A DNA stretch of 17,220 nt from JASFQI01 sp050115555 (GTDB lineage Bacteria > Desulfobacterota > DSM-4660 > Desulfatiglandales > HGW-15). The translations under genes and the position numbers were made by a program. This document shows, piece by piece, positions 6,380 to 13,716 of the stretch. Within the stretch, counting starts at the first letter, position 1; every line of letters begins with the position of its first letter. The stretch covers positions 1-17,220 of the forward strand of contig JASFQI010000072.1 of the NCBI GenBank assembly GCA_050115555.1, read 5' to 3'. Under the pieces are notes generated by a model. The model did not search any database, was not told where the DNA came from, and saw only the letters and a list, made by a program, of their open reading frames with translations.

Positions 6380-8509
6380 TCACTTGGTTTCGAACACCGT
6401 GACACCCTGCCAATCCTCCGGAGGCGGGTTTTCGCGACACGTCCGGCAGCGGTCCAGGTAGAGCCTGGAAGGGCCGTCCCCCGGCACGAGATCCAGGGCC
6501 TCCTGAAAACACGCCTCGGCCTCTTCCCATGCCCGCGTACGGTAGTGCTCAAGCCCTCTGCTAAAGGCCTTTTGGAGGCCCATCCGAGCCGAATCGAGAT
6601 TCTCTTGAAACCCCATCAGCTCATGGATCGTGACCGGCAGATCCTTACCCTTGACCCGCACCCTGTCGAGTTCCCGAATCCCGAACCGATGGTCCAGGTG
6701 TGCGGCGGTCTCCCCGCTCACGATTACCTGAACCCCGTAGTGCTTGGTCAGACCCTCCAACCGCGAAGCAAGGTTGACGGTATCGCCGATCACCGTGTAG
6801 TCCATGAAGGTCTGGCTCCCCAGGTTCCCCGCTGTGACCCATCCCGTGTTCAATCCGATCCCCATGGCCAGGCGATCCACCCCTTTGACTCCGACCTCCC
6901 TGTGGAGCCGAAGAAGCTCGTGGGTCATGTCCAGGGCGGTCTCCGCCGCCTGGATGGGGTGATCGTGCATCTCGGCCGGTGCCCCGAAAAACGCCATGAC
7001 GGCATCCCCAATGAGTTTGTCCAGTGTGCCTCCGTGTTGAAAAACCGTCGGGATCATGGCGTCGAAGTAGGTATTTAAAAGCTGCCCGGTCTCTTTCGGT
7101 TCCAGGCTCTCGGAGATGGACGTGAAGCTGCGCAGATCGGAAAAGAGGACCGTCACCTCCATGGACCGTCCCTCCAGACTCATCCCGATGTTTCCCTTCA
7201 GAATGTCTTCCACCACACCCCGGGAGACGTACTTGCCGAAGAGGCCTGTGACAATCTGGGTTTTCTTGCGGCTGTGGGCCCGCTGAAGTCCGATCCCCGC
7301 CACATACTGAACCGTCAGGATAGCGAGAACGGGCACGACCTCCACCCACAGTCCCTTTACGAATGCCACGTGGGCACCCGCCACTGTTGCGGCACCGGCG
7401 GTCGCGAGAATGAGAAACCCCCAAAGCGCGCCGGGGCGCTGAGGGTAAAAAATCAGTCCCAGGACACCGAAGACAAAAATCAGGACCAGTACGACGGATC
7501 GATCTGCACTCCGTATGAAGTTTCCCTTGAGGATAGTCTCTATGGCATGGGCATGGCAGGCCACCCCGGGCGTCTTTCGGCCGACATCACCGGTGAGAAC
7601 CTCGCCGAAGGTCTCCTCGAATTGTTCCTCCGAATCCCTGTAGCCGGAAAACGGGGTGGTGAAGAAGTCCTTATCCGTTGCGAGCGCGCTCCCAACGAGC
7701 ACCATCTTTCCACGGACCTGCTCCGCGGAGAACCGGTTCCTGACCACATCCGCATAGGATATCCAGGGGAAAACCCGATCTCTCCCGGCGTAGTTGATAC
7801 GAAGGTCCGGATAGGGGAGACGGAGACGATCCCCTTCGGCCCGACCCAAAACAAAATGATCCTCCGGAGAGAAATCCAGTGCAAAGTCCAGGTTTCGAAA
7901 GGCCCTCACCATTTCCAGTGAAAAGCTCGGGAAAACGGCCAGGCCCTGATCCACAGGCTTGATGCTCAAAAAGGGAAGCTTGCGCAACACACCGTCCCGG
8001 TCCGGAAACATATTGACGAACCCGTCTCCGATCATGGCCTCCTGAAAAAGAGGAAGAGCGCTCACCTCACTGCGTCCTTCCACAGCCACAAAACGAGCGA
8101 GAACCACGTTTCCACATTGGTCCATAGCCGATGCAAGCTCAAGGTCGGCTCCCTCATCCAGATCGGGCGCAAAGAACACCACGTCCAGTCCGACGACATC
8201 GGCCTGTGCCTCGCACAGGTTCTTCAGGGCACGTGCCATGTTTCTTCGGGACCAGGTCCCCTTCTTTCGATGGAGTTCATCTGCACTCGCCTGATCCATG
8301 AGGACCAGCACGACCTTTCCTGAAACGGGTTCAGGCCCCCTCCAGCGGAAGTGAAAATCGTACAGGAGATGGTCGGCCCAGAGGAACCCGTCCGCACGAA
8401 GGGTCAGGCAGGCAGCAATGAGGACAAACCCAGTGAACAGGATGGAAAAAAGAAAGTAGGTGTAGAAGAGGCGGCTTTGGGGCTGGCTGCGATTCGAATT
8501 TCGGAACAC
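6380..8509 (-). CDS. CHASE2-domain class III adenylate cyclase (membrane-bound)
   Basis: This 709-residue protein is predicted to make cAMP from ATP in response to a periplasmic signal. An N-terminal membrane helix (about 17-37) leads into a CHASE2 sensor domain (about 40-330). Three more helices follow at about 338-406, then a cytoplasmic class III cyclase domain (about 445-635). Metal-binding Asp residues are D458 (FSDLRSFT) and D502 (GDAVMAFFG). The adenine-selecting pair is K498 and T572 (DYTVIGDTVN), the ATP-type class IIIb pattern, and the transition-state Arg is R583 (NLASRLE). A short TPR-like helical tail (about 640-690) ends in the PPPEDW motif usual for these proteins. The start is GTG at 8509 with only a weak ribosome-binding site. 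It follows the exported-protein gene cluster on the same strand, 299 bases downstream. The ligand is unknown. Confidence 0.93.
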   Translation of the reverse strand: MFRNSNRSQPQSRLFYTYFLFSILFTGFVLIAACLTLRADGFLWADHLLYDFHFRWRGPEPVSGKVVLVLMDQASADELHRKKGTWSRRNMARALKNLCEAQADVVGLDVVFFAPDLDEGADLELASAMDQCGNVVLARFVAVEGRSEVSALPLFQEAMIGDGFVNMFPDRDGVLRKLPFLSIKPVDQGLAVFPSFSLEMVRAFRNLDFALDFSPEDHFVLGRAEGDRLRLPYPDLRINYAGRDRVFPWISYADVVRNRFSAEQVRGKMVLVGSALATDKDFFTTPFSGYRDSEEQFEETFGEVLTGDVGRKTPGVACHAHAIETILKGNFIRSADRSVVLVLIFVFGVLGLIFYPQRPGALWGFLILATAGAATVAGAHVAFVKGLWVEVVPVLAILTVQYVAGIGLQRAHSRKKTQIVTGLFGKYVSRGVVEDILKGNIGMSLEGRSMEVTVLFSDLRSFTSISESLEPKETGQLLNTYFDAMIPTVFQHGGTLDKLIGDAVMAFFGAPAEMHDHPIQAAETALDMTHELLRLHREVGVKGVDRLAMGIGLNTGWVTAGNLGSQTFMDYTVIGDTVNLASRLEGLTKHYGVQVIVSGETAAHLDHRFGIRELDRVRVKGKDLPVTIHELMGFQENLDSARMGLQKAFSRGLEHYRTRAWEEAEACFQEALDLVPGDGPSRLYLDRCRTCRENPPPEDWQGVTVFETK

Positions 8510-8622
8510 GGGACAGGTTCTCTTTTTACCGCGGAAACACCCCTTATCCCAAATTCAACCGAAGTCGCTGGTGGATTATGGTGGGGTGATTACGTGATAA
8601 TAAAAGGATGTGATGGAACCGA

Positions 8623-8656
8623 CACGAATCACGGAAACGAGCCACGTATCACGTTT
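8623..8656 (+). repeat. CACGNNN heptamer cluster
   Basis: Four 7-base units CACGAAT, CACGGAA, CACGTAT and CACGTTT occur in two in-phase pairs separated by one 6-base unit (ACGAGC). A similar trio sits at 13627-13647. The units are short and diverged, so this is a degenerate tandem repeat. Confidence 0.55.
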
Positions 8657-8751
8657 CTTCCTGACCGGGGGCGACTGATCCCATGGGCAGGCCCGTTCTT
8701 GGGTTCATATCCGAGTCCCGATCGAAAAAACTGAAAAAATGCAAAAGGTTC

Positions 8752-8783
8752 GAAACGGGACGCTTTTCGAAAACGCCCCGTTC
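8752..8783 (-). terminator. Possible terminator after the LPP20 gene
   Basis: Minus-strand RNA can form AACGGGGCG...TTTTCGAAAA...CGTCCCGTT, about 13 bp with two bulges and one G-U pair. It starts 26 bases after the LPP20 stop. The T-rich region follows only after a gap of about 12 bases, so it is not a standard intrinsic terminator. If active it would separate the cyclase from the upstream cluster. Confidence 0.35.
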
Positions 8784-8808
8784 AGTGCTCCTGACGGGAA
8801 TCCCGAGG

Positions 8809-9888
8809 TCAGCGAACAGTGTTCGGGAGGCATGCAAACCTGGAAGACGCCTGCGTGTAGCGCGTGGGCGTGCGGTAAAGCTGACCTTCAATGCCCCCCA
8901 CGGTTCCGGAAACAATGACAATGACCCGGCACTCCTTCAACATGCCGTTCGAGGCATCCGATTCCTGAATGCGTTTGGCATCCTCCTCACTGATGACCAG
9001 ATTCGTCTTTTTCAGGCCCTGCGCCGCCTGGGCACCAGTGATCACATATCCACCGCCACGCTTCCTTCGCTTTTTGTCCTGTGCCCACGCCGCAGAGGGT
9101 GAAAGCAACGCCCTCAGCCGGGACAAAAACGCCGGACCAGCCGCCAGAAGGGCGTCGTGCCTCGGATCCAGCACCACGTACCGGGCCATACCCCGTTCCA
9201 CAAGCGAGGTCTCGGTCACCCTGTCCAGATCGTAAACGATTCGGCCTTCCGCAGTCTGGATTCGAGGAAACAGGGCCGGCTGCACCCGGTCGGCCGGTGG
9301 CAGACTCCTCGCATCCACCACGAGCCAGGGTTGCTCCTTCCCCGGCAAGGGGGTGGTAGGCGGTTCCTGCACTGGAAATCGATCCCACGCCGACGGCGCT
9401 CCTCGTAACTCGGTGATCAACCGCCGGGTCAAGCCTTCTACGCCTTTAAGCGGCGCCTTGTAAGTCACGCGGACATAGGGCGGGTCCACGTCCTTCATCC
9501 ACTCGGTCTCATGCTCCTCATAGTGCACCAGCGCGCTCAGGCGGATTTCCACGCGTCCGGAGGCCCCCAGAGTCTCCAAGGTCTCCCGGTCGTCGAGCTG
9601 GACACCGGAAGCCACCTTGAGAATGGATTGAAGCGCCAAGGCCTGCCCTGCTCGCAGGGCCTTTGCCCTGGACCCCTGGTTCAGGTGGGGGTACCCCTTT
9701 CCGACCCCGTAGACCACGCCCCGGTCCCAGTCGATTCGGCCCTGCGGCAGGGTTTCCACGTAGGATTCGAACGGAATGTCCTCGGCCCATGAGGACACAC
9801 ACAACGAAAGACACCACAAGACGCTCAGGAGGACCACACCCCAGCAAGGCACCCTGTGCTCTGATCTCCGCATCAACCCAACAGCCAT
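8809..9888 (-). CDS. Secreted LPP20/FlgP-family protein
   Basis: This 359-residue exported protein has a signal peptide over about residues 1-35 (hydrophobic core VVLLSVLWCLSLCV, likely cleavage after SSWA). There is no good lipobox, although LPP20 relatives are often lipoproteins. The LPP20-type domain is at about 50-160 (GYPHLNQGSRAKALRAGQAL, then LSALVHYEEHETEW). The second, C-terminal domain is the one commonly fused in this family: WLVVDAR (188-194), LFPRIQTAEGRIVYD (206-220) and NLVISEEDAKRI (296-307). Between its halves is a low-complexity basic stretch KKRRKRGGG (272-280). The biochemical role is unknown; FlgP in Vibrio is an outer-membrane flagellar accessory protein. The start at 9888 has a plausible site (AGGACGGG); ATG 9873 is an alternative. 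It is the last gene of the four-gene exported cluster, 75 bases after the CsgG-like gene. Confidence 0.8.
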   Translation of the reverse strand: MAVGLMRRSEHRVPCWGVVLLSVLWCLSLCVSSWAEDIPFESYVETLPQGRIDWDRGVVYGVGKGYPHLNQGSRAKALRAGQALALQSILKVASGVQLDDRETLETLGASGRVEIRLSALVHYEEHETEWMKDVDPPYVRVTYKAPLKGVEGLTRRLITELRGAPSAWDRFPVQEPPTTPLPGKEQPWLVVDARSLPPADRVQPALFPRIQTAEGRIVYDLDRVTETSLVERGMARYVVLDPRHDALLAAGPAFLSRLRALLSPSAAWAQDKKRRKRGGGYVITGAQAAQGLKKTNLVISEEDAKRIQESDASNGMLKECRVIVIVSGTVGGIEGQLYRTPTRYTQASSRFACLPNTVR

Positions 9889-9963
9889 ATGCCCGTCCTA
9901 TCAGGGAGCGATTCCTATCCAGGACCGTTTCCCATTTCAAATTGAATGCGTTTCCGGTGCATC

Positions 9964-10734
9964 CTACTTTTGCCGGTCGATATCCCGCACCGCCTCCTGA
10001 ACGAGCCTCTGGACCATGGTGTCCAGGGTCACCTGGTGGCTCTCGGACTGGCTGACCCCCAGAACAGACGTGGAACTGGATCCCAGCTCCATCTTCTGCT
10101 CAAAGTATCCGGTGGCCATCTGCTCGGTGGTGGATGCGTCCAGCACCTTGTACCGCATTCCGACAATCCAGACGCCCGCGGCCTCGCCCGCTCGGATCGA
10201 ACGGACCCCCGTCCGGGTCACGGCGCCACTTCTCCCGCCGATTACGGTTCCCAGGATGCTGCCGACAGCAGCGCCGTCAAATCCCCGGGAGGCCTCGGCC
10301 ACAGGCTCGGCCTTGAGGATGTCGAACTTCACGAGCCACTTGGTTGTCTTGAACTTCCCTCGCTTGAACTTCTCCAGAGCCGTTGGATCCCCCATGTTCG
10401 CCGCCAGGGCCACTTCGTCCAGCATAGGCCCGAGGTCGGTGCGCTCCAGGACACGGAAGTTCGCCTTGGAAAGCTCCAGTTCTCCGTAGTCCGCAATGTT
10501 GTTGGCCGTGATCCGCTGGGTGAACGTAGCATTGTTGCTTTTGATCTGACCCGGCAGCACGATCAGTGGAGGCCCCTGAATGTGGGCATTGGCGTACTCG
10601 ACCGGCTGATACATGACCGTATCCGCCTGAGCGTTCGCCCTGGCCGACGAACTGCTGCCGGCCCCTGTAGTGGTACACCCGGAGAACAACCCCACGGCGA
10701 AAAGAACCGCGACAAGACCGTACATCCCTCTCAT
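9964..10734 (-). CDS. CsgG/HfaB-like outer-membrane lipoprotein
   Basis: This 256-residue protein has a lipoprotein signal peptide, with lipobox FSGC placing the lipidated Cys at residue 20, followed by a Ser/Ala-rich linker. A mature domain resembling the CsgG family covers about 55-250: FRVLERTDLGPMLDE (93-107), a strand-rich KTTKWLVKFDILKAEP, a Gly-rich segment at 151-171 (GAAVGSILGTVIGG), then RYKVLDASTTEQMATGYFE. CsgG forms a secretion pore for curli, and HfaB and FlgO-type proteins share the fold style. Pore formation here is not shown, and the Gly-rich segment could be a membrane or zipper element. The start at 10734 has a strong ribosome-binding site (GAGGAGGG). It lies between the FlgT-like gene (95 bases upstream) and the LPP20 gene. 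Confidence 0.75.
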   Translation of the reverse strand: MRGMYGLVAVLFAVGLFSGCTTTGAGSSSSARANAQADTVMYQPVEYANAHIQGPPLIVLPGQIKSNNATFTQRITANNIADYGELELSKANFRVLERTDLGPMLDEVALAANMGDPTALEKFKRGKFKTTKWLVKFDILKAEPVAEASRGFDGAAVGSILGTVIGGRSGAVTRTGVRSIRAGEAAGVWIVGMRYKVLDASTTEQMATGYFEQKMELGSSSTSVLGVSQSESHQVTLDTMVQRLVQEAVRDIDRQK

Positions 10735-10829
10735 GAAAAATCCCTCCTCACATGGATATGCCCCGGGAGCGCTGGCCCGAGGAAAAGCACGTTCATGCAG
10801 CCGGTGAAAACACCTTTCCGCCGGCTTGT

Positions 10830-12248
10830 TTAGAACTCCTCCACCTCACTGACGCCTCCCGACGTCTGCTCCCCGGTCCCGCCCTTTTCCAGCTTCTCCA
10901 CGGCACCGGGATTGATCTTGGCCACCTTCTCCATCATCATGTTGTCGTCCCGGATCAGGCGTTCGATTCGACCGGCGGGTGCATCCGAGAGCGAAGCGGG
11001 AGGCATGCTCTTGAAATTACCAACCACCTCTTCCACGTCGCCCTCGACGCGAAAGGCCAACTCCACGGCATCGCCCCGTGCAGAAAGCAGGCTGAATGCC
11101 TTGGTCTGAAGCTTTTTATTCAGCGGTTTAACCACCGTGTCGTTTACGATTTGAACAAAATTGCCGCGTCTTCCCGAAAACTCCACCTCATAGACCGACA
11201 CTCCTTTGGCATCAAAGGTCCGCAAGTCCACGTTGAAAACGGGGCGCAAACCGATCAGCTCCTTCTTGAGCAACATGCCGGTATCGTAATCCGGAAGGCC
11301 GGTCACCCGAAGCTCGAAAATCCTTGCCGGCTGCATCAAATAGTCCTCAAAAAACTCCTGGCTGAACTCTTGACCGATGAGGCGACCGATGTCCTGGAGC
11401 GCAGCATCCTCGTCGTTCCAGCTCTTGTTTTTGGGGAGCTTGCTGTTAAAGTAGATCTCCTCCCCCGTATCGCTCGCCGTACACTTCACGGTCCATGAGG
11501 TGAGCACATACTTGGTGAGGGTGATCCCAGAGGCCTTGAGGCGCACGCTTCGCGGCTTGAACTTGGCCTCGCCGGAGATGATGAAATCCGCACCGCCCGC
11601 GGTTTCACTTTCCGAACCGGAATCTCGCGACCAGACCCTGTAGCCGAACCCCGAGATGTGCTCCTTAAGGAGGTTCTCAGCGACGGCCGAACGCTCCGGC
11701 GGTACCTGGGTTCCCCGCTCTGCATCCCGAACCGTGACCGACACAGCTATTCGGGGGTTGCCGCGTTCCTTGATCAGCTGAACCCGCTCCTCCCGGCTCA
11801 TGCTCTCAACGGCTTCACGCACATTTGAGAGAATGACCTCCGCCTTGAGGAGCAGGTGCATGAATCCATCCTCTCCCAACCAGGGCTCGCTTTCTTTAAT
11901 CACCTGCTTGATGAGCCCCTCGGAACGGGTGAGGACTCGGTCGTGTATCAGCTCATAGTTCTCCACCAGGGTCGAACTCTCGACAAAGGTACCCACGGCC
12001 TTTTCCACTACCTGGCGCCGCGCATCCTCCCTCAAGGCATCCAGGAGAAGGCCTTTGTCCCGCTGGTAGGTCTCGGCATTTGGATCGGCCAAGCCCTCCG
12101 CAGAAACCACAATCGTCTCCATCGCAGCCGGGGCCGGTGTTCCTACGCACACGATCGCCAAAAGCAGCATAAGGGCGAACGGAAATACCCCTTGACGAAG
12201 GCGTCGGCTCCTTTCCGCGAAATGAACACTCTCACGTCCGAAATCCAT
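10830..12248 (-). CDS. Secreted FlgT-like protein
   Basis: This 472-residue exported protein has a signal peptide at about 1-42, with an unusually long basic n-region before VFPFALMLLLAIVCVG and cleavage near PAPAA. An N-terminal domain at about 46-143 resembles FlgT-N: an AEG start, DALREDARRQVVEKAVGTFV, then LIKQVIKESEPW. A middle alpha/beta segment at about 164-300 recalls the TolB-N/CsgG-like fold (NPRIAVSVTVRD, ENLLKEHISGFGYRVWSRD, ADFIISGEAKF). A third domain lies at about 307-403, then an acidic tail. The frame is open to 12287, but ATG 12248 has a near-perfect AGGAGGAA site 5 bases away and starts 17 bases after the preceding gene. FlgT helps build the Vibrio flagellar outer ring; no flagellar gene is present here, so the role is open. 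Confidence 0.72.
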   Translation of the reverse strand: MDFGRESVHFAERSRRLRQGVFPFALMLLLAIVCVGTPAPAAMETIVVSAEGLADPNAETYQRDKGLLLDALREDARRQVVEKAVGTFVESSTLVENYELIHDRVLTRSEGLIKQVIKESEPWLGEDGFMHLLLKAEVILSNVREAVESMSREERVQLIKERGNPRIAVSVTVRDAERGTQVPPERSAVAENLLKEHISGFGYRVWSRDSGSESETAGGADFIISGEAKFKPRSVRLKASGITLTKYVLTSWTVKCTASDTGEEIYFNSKLPKNKSWNDEDAALQDIGRLIGQEFSQEFFEDYLMQPARIFELRVTGLPDYDTGMLLKKELIGLRPVFNVDLRTFDAKGVSVYEVEFSGRRGNFVQIVNDTVVKPLNKKLQTKAFSLLSARGDAVELAFRVEGDVEEVVGNFKSMPPASLSDAPAGRIERLIRDDNMMMEKVAKINPGAVEKLEKGGTGEQTSGGVSEVEEF

Positions 12249-12265
12249 GGTTCCTCCTGATCCTC

Positions 12266-12943
12266 TCACTTCGTCCCAAAAAGGCAAAAATCGTGATAGA
12301 TCTGGGCCACAGCCAAATCGGCCTCACGCTGAACAATGTCAAGGGCTACGGCCATGGGATCCGCCCCGGAATAGGAGTCCCCACCGGCTGTGACATTCGA
12401 AATCACCCGTCCGGAGGCGTCCACCAGGGTAAAGGCCATGTTCACGAACACCTCGTCGATCCCCACAACCGGGTTCAACCGTACCTTGGAGCGAATCATT
12501 CCGCGTAGGATGTACCGCGCGCTCAGTCGCCGTGCCGCGGTTTCGGCTGCTTCCACCTCGTTGTTTAAGAAAGCGCGGACCTCTTCGTTAGCGATCTGCG
12601 CTCGAATTTCTTCCTGCGTATAGGTAGTCAGTCCGAGCTGCCGCAACCGGCGGTTGATCTCCTGGAAAACGGCCCCATACTTTTGCGGCTCGTACACCAC
12701 CCCGTGTTCCTCCACCTCTTGACCGATGATGAGGGCCATTTTTCGCTTCTTGAGTCGTTCATCGCATGGAACGGAAAGCAGCTGCTCAATGGCTCGATTC
12801 CGTTCCTCGACGGCCTGTTCAGAAGCCCACCGCTCCCTCTCTTCGGTTTCAGTGAAGGAGAACGCCCCGATCTGTGCCGGCGCAAACAGCATAGCGAGAA
12901 GCGCGGGCAGCACCGCTAACAACATGAATTTTGATGTATTCAC
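12266..12943 (-). CDS. Secreted protein of unknown function, first gene of exported cluster
   Basis: This 225-residue protein starts at GTG 12943, which has GTGAGGA about 11 bases upstream. An ATG at 12925 is possible but has no ribosome-binding site. A signal peptide covers about residues 1-27 (FMLLAVLPALLAMLFAPA). The mature part has a charged helix (ETEERERWASEQAVEERNRA) and then an alpha/beta domain: KKRKMALIIGQEV, YGAVFQEINRRLRQLG, a helix rich in Glu and Ala, and ARYILRGMIRSKVRLNPVVG. It ends in DIVQREADLAVAQIYHDFC. The strand-helix-strand pattern with a 'sequence gives rise to Y-I-L-R-G' element recalls CsgG/FlgT middle domains, but I do not recognise the family. It is probably co-transcribed with the FlgT-like gene 17 bases downstream. 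The frame is open upstream to 13192 without a credible start. Confidence 0.7.
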   Translation of the reverse strand: MNTSKFMLLAVLPALLAMLFAPAQIGAFSFTETEERERWASEQAVEERNRAIEQLLSVPCDERLKKRKMALIIGQEVEEHGVVYEPQKYGAVFQEINRRLRQLGLTTYTQEEIRAQIANEEVRAFLNNEVEAAETAARRLSARYILRGMIRSKVRLNPVVGIDEVFVNMAFTLVDASGRVISNVTAGGDSYSGADPMAVALDIVQREADLAVAQIYHDFCLFGTK

Positions 12944-13201
12944 GATTTGAAAATCCTCACCTGGGCCCCTGGGGATGTCCGGTTTGCGGGAAGACGGGGG
13001 GATGTATCCTCTTGTTGGATGGGAAAATGTCGAACCTCCGGAAACGATCGAGAGTTGATCTCTGCGGAAAACCCGAAGAATTTGCTTCCGGCGACTTGGA
13101 TTCCTTCCCGATTGCCATGCCCGCCAAGCCTGGACCCGACGGAGCCACGAAAAGGTTTCTGGGGTTGTTGCTTCTGGTATCCTTGCCTGCAACGGGGAGG
13201 A

Positions 13202-13230
13202 ATTCTATCGGCCGTTCACGGGAATGTCAA
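13202..13230 (-). promoter_or_regulatory. Sigma70-type promoter for the exported-protein cluster
   Basis: On the minus strand TTGACA (13230-13225) and TAGAAT (13207-13202) are separated by exactly 17 bases, 11 of 12 consensus positions. Transcription would start near 13195, giving about 250 bases of leader before the GTG at 12943. Confidence 0.75.
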
Positions 13231-13431
13231 CGCCTTTTCCTCCTCTGATCACCGTCAACGCAGTCTCATTGGAAAAGGAATAACCGGTGGTTCATTGCCC
13301 AAGAAAACCCGAAATAGAAGTTCCTTCAGCGCAGAGTAATTCACCGAGCTCGCCCTTGTCCACTGTATCGCTTCAGCCGTACAGGACGTATACTCACTCT
13401 TTGCTCTTTGGATCCCTGGTCCGCTCCGGCG

Positions 13432-13470
13432 CCGGGGGAATCCCCTGGCCGCCCGCCTCGAAGGGGCGGC
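13432..13470 (+). other. Two adjacent GC-rich hairpins
   Basis: The first stem pairs CCGGGGG with CCCCTGG around GAAT or AAT (13432-13448, one G-U). The second is a perfect GCCGCCC/GGGCGGC (13448-13454, 13464-13470) with a 9-base loop. They could belong to a small RNA or a transcript end, but no T run follows directly. Function unknown. Confidence 0.4.
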
Positions 13471-13626
13471 GGAACATCGGGAGGGGTTTTCGAAAGCAAG
13501 TCGGTTGGAGAGACCAGCCTGCGAGCCCAGGAGCGAACGTTATCATCCCCTCGATGGGTCTGCGGTGGTGGAGGACAGAATGGTGCCGCAGGCAGCTGAA
13601 TGAAACAAGGGTCTTGCCTTTACGAC

Positions 13627-13647
13627 CACGAATCACGATCCACGACA
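13627..13647 (+). repeat. CACGNNN heptamer trio
   Basis: Three perfect-phase 7-base units, CACGAAT, CACGATC and CACGACA, lie just upstream of the trmJ promoter. CACGAAT is identical to a unit at 8623-8629. Confidence 0.55.
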
Positions 13648-13661
13648 TGCCCAAGACAGGC

Positions 13662-13690
13662 TTGAACCCGGTGAGTCTTTCTCTTATGAT
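13662..13690 (+). promoter_or_regulatory. Sigma70-type promoter for trmJ
   Basis: TTGAAC (13662-13667) and TATGAT (13685-13690) are separated by 17 bases. The predicted start near 13697 leaves about 20 bases before the trmJ ATG, including its GGAGGA ribosome-binding site (13702-13707). Confidence 0.65.
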
Positions 13691-13716
13691 GCCGCCATCC
13701 CGGAGGACATTCGACC

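Larger units (their letters stand above)
8510..8808 (-). other. Intergenic region between LPP20 gene and cyclase gene
   Basis: This gap of 299 bases has no convincing gene. Reading in the minus direction it holds an imperfect hairpin after the LPP20 gene (8783-8752), a T-rich stretch with two runs of six T (8739-8723), a cluster of CACGNNN heptamers (8623-8656 on +) and a 7-base inverted repeat ACGTGAT (8592-8598) / ATCACGT (8648-8654). A TATTAT near 8600 could be a -10 box for the cyclase but has no good -35 partner. Confidence 0.5.
12944..13716. other. Divergent intergenic region, 773 bases
   Basis: No credible protein gene lies between the exported cluster and trmJ. The region holds a strong minus-strand promoter (13202-13230), the resulting leader of about 250 bases, two adjacent GC-rich hairpins (13432-13448 and 13448-13470), a CTGCGG/CCGCAG inverted repeat (13560-13591), a CACGNNN heptamer trio (13627-13647) and the trmJ promoter (13662-13690). 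Reading frames here have no good ribosome-binding site or recognisable product. Confidence 0.6.

Noticed and set aside
12944..13192. N-terminal extension of the first exported gene up to 13192
   Set aside because: The upstream start is a TTG at the predicted transcription start with no ribosome-binding site, and it would bury the signal peptide about 84 residues into the protein.
12944..13195. A cyclic-di-GMP (GEMM) or other known riboswitch in the cluster leader
   Set aside because: The conserved cores, such as GGACGCAAAG, are absent from the minus-strand sequence.
13492..13550. A signal recognition particle or 6S-like RNA near GGTTGGAGAGACCAGCC
   Set aside because: The conserved SRP core (GGTCAGGTCCGGAAGG) is missing, and no 6S-like long stem was seen.
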